Positions 11,111 to 20,800 of a DNA stretch of 26,149 nt are shown here, piece after piece. The position numbers and the translations under genes were made by a program. This DNA comes from Larix sibirica (lineage: Eukaryota; Streptophyta; Pinopsida; Pinales; Pinaceae), in assembly GCA_004151065.3 (NCBI GenBank), contig NWUY0300013323.1:1-26149 (forward strand). Reading direction: 5' to 3'. Position 1 is the stretch's first letter. Every line of letters begins with the position of its first letter. Under the pieces are notes generated by a model. That model did no database searches and was not told the origin of the DNA. It worked only from the letters and a program-made list of their open reading frames with translations.

Positions 11111-11409
11111 TCAAAGGACCCAAGTACACATTTAAGGAACTTCTACAACATGCAAGTAATAAAAAGGAGTCTAGCCAAGTTTTGATGCATCCTTTAAGAG
11201 AAAAGGTATACTTGGATAATAAGCAAGATTTAAAATTATGTGGGGAGGATGACAATTCTTTCTCAAAAGAGGAGGCCTTGTGAGGTAAGCATGCATTGAT
11301 CTACCTATTTCTACGGTTGTAGCCCTCTAAGCAAACATTGCAAAGGTTGGTAGAATCCAATGGCAAGTTAAAGAGGCCATCAATGTGAAGTTGTGTCAAA
11401 GGTTTTTTA

Positions 11410-11880
11410 TTGCAACTACACTCTTCAATCCTTCTAGGGGCCTTTGTCAAGAAGATCCCATATCTCCCCACTTGTATATTTCTAGCAGAAGGCCTCAACA
11501 AATTATTTACCAAGGAAAAAACCTTGAATTCATTCAAAGGTATAAAGCCAATTCCAAGTGTTGAACCATTGTCCCACATTCAATTTGCAAACAACATGCA
11601 CACTCTTGTTGGGAAAGGCAAGAATGCAAGAGGCCATGACCATGAAAAGTTTACTACACATCTATTTAAAAGCCACGTGGAGAAAATATAAGATGACAAA
11701 TCGAATGTTTTTTTCAATACCCCCTAAATGTTTAGACCCCATTCAATCCTTTTGGAGGGATTCAAGAATTACTGTTGTAACTAACAGATGGGTAAGCATC
11801 TCACAAGGACGTCACCATGTTAATGAATCAAGTTCAAACCCCAATGGACATAGAACCTTGGATTATGGATTAGTATAGTT
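11410..11880 (+). pseudogene. Fragment of a LINE reverse transcriptase (motifs B to D region)
   Basis: The plus-strand frame from 11410 includes FLAEGLNKL (compare MAEGLNSLI in the inner LINE), then FKGIKPIPS and LSHIQFANN at about 11570-11595. That last motif sits at the position of the catalytic F-x-D-D motif, but both aspartates are replaced by asparagine (AAC AAC), as G-to-A changes would produce. Downstream, after frameshifts, fragments resembling KSNVFFFNTP appear near 11696-11725. Catalysis is impossible, and the frame breaks after 11691. It belongs to a plant LINE of the same broad type as the remnants at 12115 and 23847, but lies in the wrong order to be part of that copy, since a downstream domain here precedes an upstream one. 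Confidence 0.6.
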
Positions 11881-12114
11881 TGACGACATTCATATGAAGA
11901 ATTAATTCAATAATAAAAAAACCATTGCATGCAATCCATTGGTGAAAACTATTGCCTCATTAGCTATAAGTTCCAAGTTTCTTTCAACCAATGATTGTTC
12001 TTTGTAGGAAGAGAACACAAATGTTATTGCAAGTGATATGATAACACAACATAAAAATGTGAGAGAAAGTGAGATCTTGCTCTCTCAACAAATCGTATAT
12101 ATTTGCAACATATA
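11881..12114. other. Short spacer between LINE fragments
   Basis: AT-rich sequence in which no motif, repeat or boundary signal was found. Confidence 0.4.
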
Positions 12115-12463
12115 TTACTCAAGATAAGAGGCTTAAGAATGATGGGTCTTTGACAGAAGTTGAGAGATTCTTAGTTGATGTTTGCAGGGAGGATAAGGCT
12201 AGTTTCTCTTCAATGGAGCACAAGAATAGAGCTAATGAATTGGAGAGGAAGAAGAGGAATCCCCTGAACAACAAAAGAAGTTATGTGGAGGTTAGAGTAG
12301 AGTGTTATGGCTGGAAGAATTCCAAGTATTTTCATCGCTTTGCAAAACACAAAAGGAGTATGAATACTATTTGAAAGGTGAATAACCAGGATGGAGAGGA
12401 AAAGAACAGTTTTATGGGAGTTGCAAAAGCTGGAGTGAATTATTTCAAGAATATTTTCAAATA
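12115..12463 (+). pseudogene. Left half of a plus-strand LINE ORF2 remnant (endonuclease-RT linker)
   Basis: The frame contains the conserved linker between endonuclease and reverse transcriptase of plant LINEs. It has a basic, coiled region around ERKKRNPLNNKRS, then NSKYFHRFAKHKRSMNTI at about 12318-12372, corresponding to the G-D-x-N-T-K-F-F-H.....R segment. After a TGA stop where Trp is expected come KVNNQDGEE and VNYFKNIFK, ending exactly at the LTR boundary at 12463. The matching continuation resumes at 23847, and the reading frame is kept if one 5-bp target copy and the LTR element are left out. The copy is inactive: it has at least one in-frame stop, is split by an 11.4-kb insertion, and has no endonuclease domain upstream in the expected place. 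Confidence 0.75.
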
Positions 12464-12647
12464 TGTTGGGATGCCCAGGTGGGCAAACAAGCATGCTATA
12501 CAAAGACAAAGAGAATTAGTGTGAAAGCTCATACTTTTCATTAAGATAAAATACATATTATACAATAATATGACTCTTGGATTCGTATTCCGAAGGAGTC
12601 TCTTGAACTTTCAAGATGACTCTCTGTCTTCACGTTAGGTTCCAACA
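12464..12647 (-). repeat. 3' LTR of the minus-strand retrotransposon
   Basis: Read on the minus strand it begins TGTTGGAACC and ends GCATCCCAACA, with the short inverted TGTTGG/CCAACA ends typical of many plant LTRs. It matches the right-hand LTR along its whole length with scattered substitutions and small indels. Confidence 0.85.
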
Positions 12648-12658
12648 TTCCCCCCCTT
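12648..12658 (-). promoter_or_regulatory. Polypurine tract of the LTR retrotransposon
   Basis: The minus strand reads AAGGGGGGGAA directly before the LTR's TGTTGG. A purine run abutting the 3' LTR is where plus-strand DNA synthesis starts in LTR retroelements, and it fixes the element's orientation. Confidence 0.75.
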
Positions 12659-12749
12659 AATCCAAAGAGGTGTATAGGAGTCCAAGCAGAGAGCTAAAAT
12701 ATGGAGCTGCAAATGGCTGAAAGTGCTCTCTAAATCAAAAGCTAACAAA

Positions 12750-13010
12750 AGCGAATGTCTTCTACTAAATGGGTGGTTTTAAATGACNAGAAGTTAATAT
12801 CTTCTATAAATGGGTGGTTTTGAATGACCACAAACTTTGGAACTTGGCACTCACTATGGGTACTGGATCAACAGTTCCCTCTAAAACTTGGCGCGAAGGC
12901 TCAACAGTTCCCTCTAGAAAATGGTGGTCTGAGGACCACCAAAAGCTAATGTTTAAAAGAAGCAAATGTCTTCTACTAAATGGGTGGTTTTAGGAAAACC
13001 ACAAACCAAA
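12750..13010. repeat. Short interspersed direct repeats in the LTR element's 3' internal region
   Basis: CTTCTACTAAATGGGTGGTTTT or close variants occur at about 12757, 12799 and 12968. CAACAGTTCCCTCTA occurs twice at about 12868 and 12910. The unresolved base at 12788 lies in the first unit. The following 13020-13140 stretch has a loose GGCTCTGGCTCAAG-type repetition. No coding potential is evident here, which is where pol would be expected. Confidence 0.65.
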
Positions 13011-13224
13011 TCATGCTCAGGTGGAACATGGCTCTAAATATAGCCCTAGTTATTGCTCTGACTCTAGCTAGGTGGCTCTGGCTCAAGACTTTGGCAACTG
13101 GCACAAGGTTCTCGCTATGGCTTTGGCTCAGGTTCAGGCTCACTTGTTTCTGACTGTCAATCAATCCCCCTGCCAGGAACAAGGTGAGGAGAAGAAAATT
13201 TCCCAAATGCAAGATGTGTCATTA

Positions 13225-14063
13225 CTCGTGAACGAATTCTCCAATATGACATATATTATTCTTGGTTGTTGATGACCTTTGCCAAGAAGTAATCCACCGA
13301 TAGTGAATCTTCTCTCTTCCAGGTTTCGTCAATATGAAGCATCAGTCTAAAGAATGAGTATGCTTTCCACAATGCTTACAAGAATGGAGATCAAAACATC
13401 GAACTTCCAAATGACCAACTCTATGACACTGTTAGCATTTCAAAATTTGATGCAAATTTAAAGCAGGTGAAGATGAATTTCCTTGATGAAATCCAACACT
13501 CTGGAATTGGATAGGTTTTGAATAATCAATAATGTGAAAAGTTACTTCCTTATCGTATACAAGACCACTTTCGACAATGCTTACAAGGATGGAGATCAAA
13601 GCATCGATCTTCCATATGACTTGCTCTATGACAATGTTGGCATTTCAAAATCTGATGCAAATAAGAAGCAAGTGAAGATGATCTTTCCTGACAAAATCTA
13701 GCACTCTGGAATTGGACAGGTTTGGAATAATGAGGAATGTGAAAAGTTACTTCCTTGTCGTATCCAAGACCAATTCTATGCTTGATGTGGATGATTTCTT
13801 CCCAAGGTCTAATGATGGGCTTGAGAAGTGCAAGCAGAACCTCTGAATGAGAAACTTCTTCATTTTCTTTTGAAGTGGCATTAATGATTTCATTATGTGC
13901 AAGTTGTGAATTGTTCTAAACAAAAACAGGTTCATAATGTTGATTCTTTTGGTGTATTTCCTCATGTTATACTTGTGATTCAAGATGAAGAAATTCAACT
14001 ATCTCTTGCAAGTCTTGTAAACAAGTTAGTATAGATTGTTAAGTTTTCTTGTTGATTAAGACT
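13225..14063 (-). pseudogene. Gag-like zinc-knuckle protein of the LTR retrotransposon, decayed
   Basis: A broken frame on the minus strand runs from about 14063 to a double stop near 13228. The upstream part is acidic and Gln/Glu/His-rich and includes SKENEEVSHSEVLLALLKP. Around 13640-13580 it contains a complete CCHC knuckle, CQHCHRASHMEDRC (C-x2-C-x4-H-x4-C), followed by FDLHPCKHC. A 205-bp tandem copy then repeats the region and contributes CKHCGKHTHSLD with a stop at the expected last Cys flank. CCHC knuckles bind RNA in nucleocapsid proteins. At least four stops plus the duplication frameshift show it is non-functional. No protease or polymerase follows. Assignment to gag rests on the knuckles and on the position between primer site and polypurine tract; copia or gypsy affinity is not decided. 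Confidence 0.6.
13363..13772. repeat. 205-bp tandem duplication spanning the zinc-knuckle segment
   Basis: Copy 1 is 13363-13567 and copy 2 is 13568-13772. Matching blocks include AATGCTTACAAG.ATGGAGATCAAA, CTCTATGACA, GCATTTCAAAAT.TGATGCAAAT and GTGAAAAGTTACTTCCTT. Copies differ at many scattered sites, so the duplication is old. The length is not a multiple of three, so it shifts the gag-like frame. Confidence 0.85.
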
Positions 14064-15752
14064 GTGTCGTAAGCCGCAATGAGTATTACAGTGTTCAGTA
14101 ACTCTAATAATCTTCCAGTATGATCCATTTAAGGATTGATAAAAGACACAAAGGGTTTCTTGCAACTCCACCCTTTCACAACAAGACTCAACAATTAAGA
14201 CTCCAACTCAAAAAATGAAAGTGTCTGGACTCTGGTTCAACCAAAGTGAACTCATTTACAAACAAATTCACTTCAACTTGGTTTGATTTGACACTTACAA
14301 AGAACAAAGAGCTATGGCAAGTAACAAAAATACATGAAAACTTACAAAAAATAATTGTTTGCAAGCTAGAATGGGCTCCAAAATGAATGCTTTACCTCTC
14401 CAGAATTTAACTCATAGAGGTAGTGGCAATACATAAATCAATCTTCAAGAATGAATGAATAATAGCTAAACTTCTTATTTGGTTGCAAGCCTGGTTCATT
14501 TGCTTGAGGTGCCAATGCTTGATCAATTCCAACTTTTTCAATGTCAATGAAACAACAAAGCTTTGTATATGCCAGCAGACTCAAACAACACATCTAAACA
14601 TTGTTACCAGTCTTGAATCAACAACAAAATTATTCATCTTATGTTACCACAGTTAAAGTATCCAAATTACATTGTGGTTTATTTCCAAGCACATCCTCCC
14701 TTAACTTCAAAAATATAACAAATAATTTCTACCACTCTACAACTTTTCAAGCAAGCATAAAAAACACAAATCTTTTTTATACAACTTTTCATGCTTTCTC
14801 CACTCCACAATGCCTATGAGCAATGAACAAGAATGACAGATTCCTTGATGTTTTCCAAGCTTAGAAAATGAAAGAGCAAATTGCTTAAGGCCCTAGGTGC
14901 CCACAACTCAGCCCAATGCTTCCAAACAACTCTATGATATGTTAAATGGTGAAGGAAAATCTTGCTACTCTTAAATAATCATCTTTACAATCCTAAAATG
15001 CACTACTGGAGGTGGCAAACATAGCAGATAACTTCCCCATCGATTTCTAGCCAAACAAATATGTCTCAATGCTTTCGAGGTCGCACATTCTTCTCCAGAG
15101 CAAGAAAAACTTGTGTTGCAACCCAAAACGTCTTGTTGGAGCTTGAGACTCATGTGCTAATTGTTGATCATGGAGACTATATGAAATGAAACATTTGACT
15201 TTTGTGTTCTACAGGAGGAAATGACATACACAAAGGGGCAAGGGCTAGCTGCTAGCCAAAAGCATCCTTTTAACCATCTCCAAACCAATGCTAAAAACAT
15301 CTTTGGTCACTTGAAGAAAATGAGAAACTTATTAAATACATTAGAGAAAAAATGACAATCTAGGTAGCTAGAGTTATGTCATCATTACGGCCAATTTCTA
15401 AACATGAATCAAGGCACAATGTTCACATGAGATACCACAGATACCTTAACGTCGTTTTAGCACTCGAGCCAACCGAAAATCTCCTTTTTTCTACATTAAT
15501 ACATAGAGCTACAGCACTTTACATAGTGGAGGCCGCTTTAGGGTCTAAGCATCATGGAGATTTACTTGCATCTACACACCATCTCATACTCTACACAATA
15601 TTCATGAATTACATAATCACACTCTACTTAAATGCCAACTTTTGTGCAAACATTTCGAGGTCTACTCCACGCAATGATTCCACACACCAATCAACACCAA
15701 TCTATCTCACATAGTCTTCATTTTGGTCTTCAACTCAATCTTTAGCTCAAGT
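14064..15752. other. Internal non-coding part of the LTR retrotransposon (leader side)
   Basis: Together with 23094-23667 this is the stretch between the 5' LTR and the gag-like frame. The longest open frames (15376-15714 plus, 112 codons; 14971-15153 minus) show no recognisable motif and the former runs antisense to the element. Nothing further can be supported. Confidence 0.5.
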
Positions 15753-15772
15753 ATATATGTGATGTAGATTTA
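15753..15772. repeat. Target-site duplication of the inner LINE, left copy (20 bp)
   Basis: ATATATGTGATGTAGATTTA is identical to 23074-23093. It sits directly outside the element's oligo(A) end (T run on the plus strand). The bases just outside the match (T15752/C23073 and T15773/G23094) differ, so the duplication is exactly 20 bp. Confidence 0.95.
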
Positions 15773-15780
15773 TTTTTTTT
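15773..15780 (-). other. Oligo(A) tail of the inner LINE
   Basis: Eight consecutive T residues on the plus strand abut the left target duplication. This is the expected 3' terminus of a target-primed insertion on the minus strand. Confidence 0.85.
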
Positions 15781-16129
15781 AAGTAAACATTTCATATTAA
15801 CTTTCCTGTGAGAGATACATAGTGTTCAAAACAGCCTGCTAGCAAACGGACTGTGTTGCCTGAAAGGTCTTTCCAAACTGCTACCCATTATCATCACCCT
15901 TGACTAGTTGTAAAAGAAAAACAAGAGACCCTACTGCTATTTCATGTTATGTTCCTGACACTATACCCCTTACCAAAATTTAGGCTACTAGAAAAAAGGA
16001 TGGCCTATAAAGACTTTCCCCCATACCCAATTACACCTTGTATGACTCAATACATAGCCATATTCGACTTGAGACATTAGCATATATAAGATAAAAAGGA
16101 AGACTAGATCGGAAACTGACGAAATCCAC

Positions 16130-16728
16130 TTACGCGCCATGACCTCCGTGCAGCATATCAGGGTGGTGGGCAACATTCGCACTAGGAGTGGTTGCAACCC
16201 CACCGTTTCTCCTGCCATCATCACCTTTGTTTGCGGGATCGCCAAAGCTACTACTAGGATCATTCGTCGAATGGTTGAGAGGAGGGTACAGAGGAATACC
16301 CAACTTCATGGTTATTAGATCAACTTTCTTATGCATTAAGCGACAGCCATTGTAGTGCTCTCTCCAAGCCTAAAACGGTTCGGTATCTCCCAGAGCCTTG
16401 TTCTCTCACTCCATCAGGACGTGGCCAAGCAATCCTTTGGTCACCCAGTAAGTTGAAACTATACGATCATAAGCTGCCAGGCGACCTGCAGTGGTTCTGG
16501 GGTCCTGCACCCACGGATGTTCTCCATATTCTAGTTGGTCACTTGCTCCCATAAACCCTTTTCCAGACCGTCAATTTCTTCCTAACTTTGATGAGGGATG
16601 CGAGTCCGAAAAAATTAGGTAGCTTGGGTGGCCTTAGTCTGCTCACGGTTTGCTTTCTTCATCTTCTGGGTGCGGTCACTTCGGGCTCCCCTTTGCTTGC
16701 TCCTGGGGTTTCTCTGCTTAGGGGCCAT
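16130..16728 (-). pseudogene. Third, unassigned decayed reading frame (ORF3) in the LINE 3' region
   Basis: I do not recognise this protein. A minus-strand frame starts at ATG 16728 with a strongly basic segment, MAPKQRNPRSKQRG, then KMKKANREQTK, suggesting nucleic-acid binding or nuclear targeting. After a TAA and a TAG it passes through a one-base shift near 16545. It then continues as a protein-like segment: EYGEHPWVQDPRTTAGRLAA, DRIVSTYWVTKGLLGHVLME, then REHYNGCRLMHKKVDLITMK. The tail is Gly/Asn/His-rich and ends GGHGA before TAA (16132-16130). About 199 codons in all. The internal stops (TAA, TAG, TGA, TAG) are all one transition away from Gln or Trp codons, the same decay style as ORF1. 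It could be a genuine extra LINE protein, a captured host segment, or 3' transduced sequence; no internal A tract marks a transduction boundary. Confidence 0.45.
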
Positions 16729-16752
16729 TCTCTGGTGCAGGCAGAGAGGACA

Positions 16753-16890
16753 GGGCAGATTGCACGGGTACAGAAACAAGGAGAAGCAAACCAGCGGGGA
16801 AGAAAGGATCAAGTAGCGGGGGCAGGGCCAATTGCACAGACCCAGACTTAGGAAGAAGCAAACCAGAGGGGAAGAAAGGAACACAGGTTT
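16753..16890. repeat. 72-bp imperfect tandem repeat upstream of ORF3
   Basis: Units start at 16753 (GGGCAGATTGCACGG) and 16825 (GGGCCAATTGCACAG). Both continue with GAAGCAAACCAG.GGGGAAGAAAGGA. On the minus strand this gives pyrimidine-rich tracts (TCCTTTCTTCCCC) between the TATA-like site and the ORF3 ATG, in the position of a 5' leader. Confidence 0.75.
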
Positions 16891-16922
16891 CGGCATGTCA
16901 GGCCTCCACCGAGGTGTCTCCA

Positions 16923-16930
16923 TATTTATA
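16923..16930 (-). promoter_or_regulatory. TATA-box-like sequence upstream of ORF3
   Basis: The minus strand reads GGCTATAAATATGG, a close match to the plant TATA consensus, about 195 bp upstream of the ORF3 ATG with pyrimidine-rich sequence between. It lies inside the LINE, downstream of ORF2, where no promoter is expected. The match could be chance in AT-rich DNA, though the local context is not AT-rich. Confidence 0.35.
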
Positions 16931-17669
16931 GCCCTCCTCGTTCGAATTACCTTAATTACAAACATCATTCCTTCATACTCTGGATCTGACTGCAGTACTA
17001 AGGCGTCCGATCCACTTGATCCACCATCTTTCCCTTTCATCCACTTTAGTGATTGTTCGTTGGTCGAAGACAATTCGGGGACCTGACCTCATTAATATCC
17101 ACTTCAATGGTTAACCGCTCCGGACGATCCTGGTTCTCATGATTGTGGTTCACACCGGTGTTGCGTGTGTGGGTATGACAGGACTACCCGCATGGAGGAT
17201 TTCCTGGGCATCATTCCCAGCGAAAGTGTCATTATGTCGTCGGCTCAGAGCCTGGGTATCTTGATTAGCGAGTTGGGCACAAGGTGCAGCCCATGCCATA
17301 CCCCCAAAGTTTAACAGGGATCCTTCCTGCTTTCTGTGCGGCGAGTCAACCCCTACGTTTGCCAAGCAATCTGCAACCTTATTACCATCTCTTCTGATGT
17401 GGTTAAAGATCCACACGTGTGGGTTACGAAGGTGGGCCCCCAATTCTTCCACCCTGTAAGCCAGCCGCGAACTGTCTATCACTTTTGTTGGATTTTATCC
17501 AAGTTGGAGTTTTTTGGCCATGTTGATGATCACCTTCGAATCCCCTTCAGCTATGAGTGGTTCCCATCTGTTTCGTTTAGCGATCTTTAGACCCTGTAGA
17601 AGCCCTTCGATTTCGGCAGCATTGTTTGTGTCATGTCCTATGTGGTCGTGGTAAATGAGCAGAATTTGA

Positions 17670-17815
17670 CCATCCTCATTACCGAAAACCCCCCCCATAG
17701 TTGACCATGCCTGGATTTCCTTTCGAGGCACCATCAAAGAAANCCATCCTCATTACGGAAAATCCCCCCATAGCCATCCATGCCTATATTTCCTTTGGAG
17801 GCTCCATCGAAGTTA
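17670..17815. repeat. Imperfect tandem duplication at the RNase H start, with an unresolved base
   Basis: Units 17670-17743 and 17744-17815 both encode, on the minus strand, FDGASKGN..GM..YGG.F.NEDG, the first RNase H motif. They differ at about one base in eight, and the junction base 17743 is N. One copy has an extra G in a G run that breaks the frame. Either an old duplication or a mis-joined assembly of two LINE copies would give this. Confidence 0.8.
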
Positions 17816-20800
17816 AGCTTGAAAGAGCCCTCTAGGGAGGCCAAATGTTAGGGCTAGTTTGCGTTGGGGTTTTCAATTTCTTTCGAACCCATCCCTAGTC
17901 AGGTTGATGAAGGCTTAACTGTTTCAGGATTTTGAGTTCTTGTCATCAGCTTCCCAGTCCTTATCCTAAATGTGATTCACAATTTTGTTCCAAATCACTT
18001 GAATTGGGGCTTTGGTTTCTTTGAAGATTCTCTGGGTTCTTTCCTTCCATATTTCCCAAATCAAAAAGACGGGGAACATGAGCAAGATGTAAGTCACAAC
18101 ACTGTTTTTGAAAGCCTTGGGGGTCCAATTCTTTAATTGTTTGGTCTCGGATCTCAGGTTGTAGGTTCGATCTTCTGAAAAGTTCTGCCCCCCAGCCCCA
18201 TAAGGTGGATGAGAAGTGGCAGCAATCAAGGAGATGATTTAGAGATTCCTCAGCGTTATTACATAAGGGGCATTGAGAGGGCCCAACAATTCCTCTTTTC
18301 CGGAGGTTTTCACCAGTAAGGATTCGACGATAAACAACCAGTCACACAAAACAGGCCACTTTTGGCCAAGGGTTTGACATCCAAATCTTCTTCCATATTC
18401 CTTCTGTTGGTCTTGCTTCACAGTTTGTCCATAAGTCGTAAGCTTACTTGATGTTGCAGTTGAAATTTCTTTTGGTGGAGTATCCCCATCAAAGTTTATC
18501 AGGGCCTCTTTGAATCTTTATCATTCTTTCTCGAAGTGCTTCCTCCATATGGCGGCTTCCCTCTATCGGGCATCTTTGTTGCAACCAATCTGTTTGTTGC
18601 CATTCTTTGAAGGTAGCATCCTCCTCTTCCGGCTTTCAGAATTGGGAAACTTTTGCGAGGTTTAGAGCCTTGCAATATTCCTGGCATTCTTGTGACGGGA
18701 GGGCTGAGGCAAGTTTTGGACATTGCTGCCATGAGTCTTCCCACAAATCTGCTATGGTTTCGTCTCTTATTTCCCAAAAACTGTGGTCTTGGATAATTTT
18801 CCTGCTACATAGGGTCTTTCGCCATATGTGAGAACCCTGTTTTTCCTCGTTGAATCTTATGAGCTCCTTCTTAGGTCTGTCGGGAGCATATTTAGCATGC
18901 CACAGCTAAGCCCAAGGTTCTGAATTATGGGTGACCCAATTCCACAAGATTTTGGCTCCTAAGACTTCATTGTTTATCCCTAGGTCCCTCAATCCCAGAC
19001 CTCCATTGATTTTGGGCTGGCATACTTTCTCTCAGCTAACAAGAGCCCATTTTTGTTTCTCTGAAATTCCCCCCCATAAGAAGGTCCTTTGAATGGATCT
19101 CATCTCTTTGATTACATATTTTGGGGCAGCCAGGACCGAGAAAAGATAGATGGGCATGGCTTGAAGGACCGCTTTGAGGAGAGTGAGTCTGCTTGCGAAA
19201 TTAAGAGGTCAAAACACCCAATTGCTCAACTTTTTCCTCATTCTATCCAGAACATCCATCCAAGAAACCCGTTTGATGACACCTTCAACCAGAGGGGCGC
19301 CGAGGTATTTGGAAGGAAGGGAGCTCCCCTGGAAACCTAAAATTCGGATTATATTCCTTTGGGATATGTTAGGGGTATTGAAAAAGAAAACTTTTGATTT
19401 TTCTCTATTGATCTCCAAACCAAAAGCCTTAGAGAAGATATTGAGACACTTCTTGATGGTTCTGGCTTCCTGAACCGAAGCATGTCCCATGAGCATCGTG
19501 TCATCCACAAATTGTTGGTAAATTTGTTTGTCCGCATGTGGATGGATGTTGAGCCCTCTTAGTTCCCCATTGCTAACCATAGCTTTGATCAAGCTGTTGA
19601 GTCCCTCTGCCATCATAATAAAGAGGAAAGGAGAAAGAGGATCCCCTTGGCGTATGCCTCTGGATGGGATGAAGGTCTTGGTTGGGGATCCATAAAGCAA
19701 AATAAAGAAGAAAGTTGAGGAGGTCATGCTCATTACCCAGTCTATCCAATCTCTGTCAAAACCATAAGCTGCAAGCATCTCCCTCATATACTGCCAACTT
19801 AGCTTGTCATAAGCTTTTGAAATATCCAATTTTAAAAGCATCCCTAGGATTTTGGTAACTCTAAGGGAGTGTATGACTTCATGAACAAGAATGACCCCAT
19901 CCAGGATCTGTCTCCCCTCCACACCATATTGCTTCGAGGAAATTAAATAGGGGAGAGTGGGTTTCAATCTATTGGCCATAACTTTGGTAATAATTTTATA
20001 AATTATATTACATAGAGCAATGGGTTTGAATTTACCTGGTGTGTCTACGCCCTCAGCTTTGGGGATAAGGGTAAGAAAAGTGGCGTTGAAGGCTCTTAAC
20101 ACCCCTTTGTTTTGACGGGAGTCTTCAACTATGTGCCACACATCTTGTTTGATCATGTCCCAAAAGTTGTGGAAAAAATTGGTCGTAAATCCATCAGGTC
20201 CTGGGGCCTTTCCTTCTGCCATTTGCTGGAGGGCTTCCTCAACTTCTACAAGAGTAACTAGTTTCTTCAGAAGATCATTTTGTTCTGCGGACACAGTGGG
20301 GGGGATGAGTTGGATGATCCTGGCAATATAATTAGATCGATTGGCTTGATCTTCCCTCAAGATGTTCCCAAAGTATTGCATAAGTGCAGCTTCCGTTTCT
20401 TCTCTAGTTTACGCATATTGTCCAGATTCCTTTTTTACTCTATTTATCCTTGACTTTTGTCGGTTCTGGATAACTGAGTGATGAAAGAATTTGGTATTTT
20501 TTCCCCTTCTTGAAGCCATTGATTCCTGGATTTATGTTTCCAAAAGATCTCCTCTTGTCTCTCCCAGGCTTGCAATTGTTCCAGGATGACTTGTTCTTGT
20601 TTCTTTAGATCTTCACTGTATCCATTATTCATACCCTCTCTTTGGATGGCTTCCATCTATTCGCTTAGGCGCTTTTTGTCTTGAAATATGTTCCCGAATT
20701 CTTCTTTGTTCCACGTGCATATCTTAGCTTTTAAAGCTTTCATCTTTTGCTAGAATTGGTACATTCTTGTCCCACTTGGGGGGATGATATCTTCCCACCA

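Noticed and set aside
12758-13010. Possible CRISPR-like array from short repeated units
   Set aside because: Repeats are irregularly spaced, imperfect, and lie in a plant LTR element; CRISPR is not expected in a nuclear plant genome.
15376-15714. 112-codon plus-strand frame with a true ATG
   Set aside because: No recognisable motif; it is antisense to the LTR retrotransposon in its non-coding leader region and is best treated as a chance frame.
16600-16616. A run (GAAAAAATT) considered as an internal oligo(A) that would mark 3' transduction
   Set aside because: It is on the plus strand and so would be a T run in the LINE sense strand; it cannot mark an internal LINE end.
18239-18777. Minus-strand frames of 60-92 codons in the LINE
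   Set aside because: These are out-of-frame readings of the ORF2 segment around zf-RVT; the conserved CPLC...H...C sequence is in another frame.
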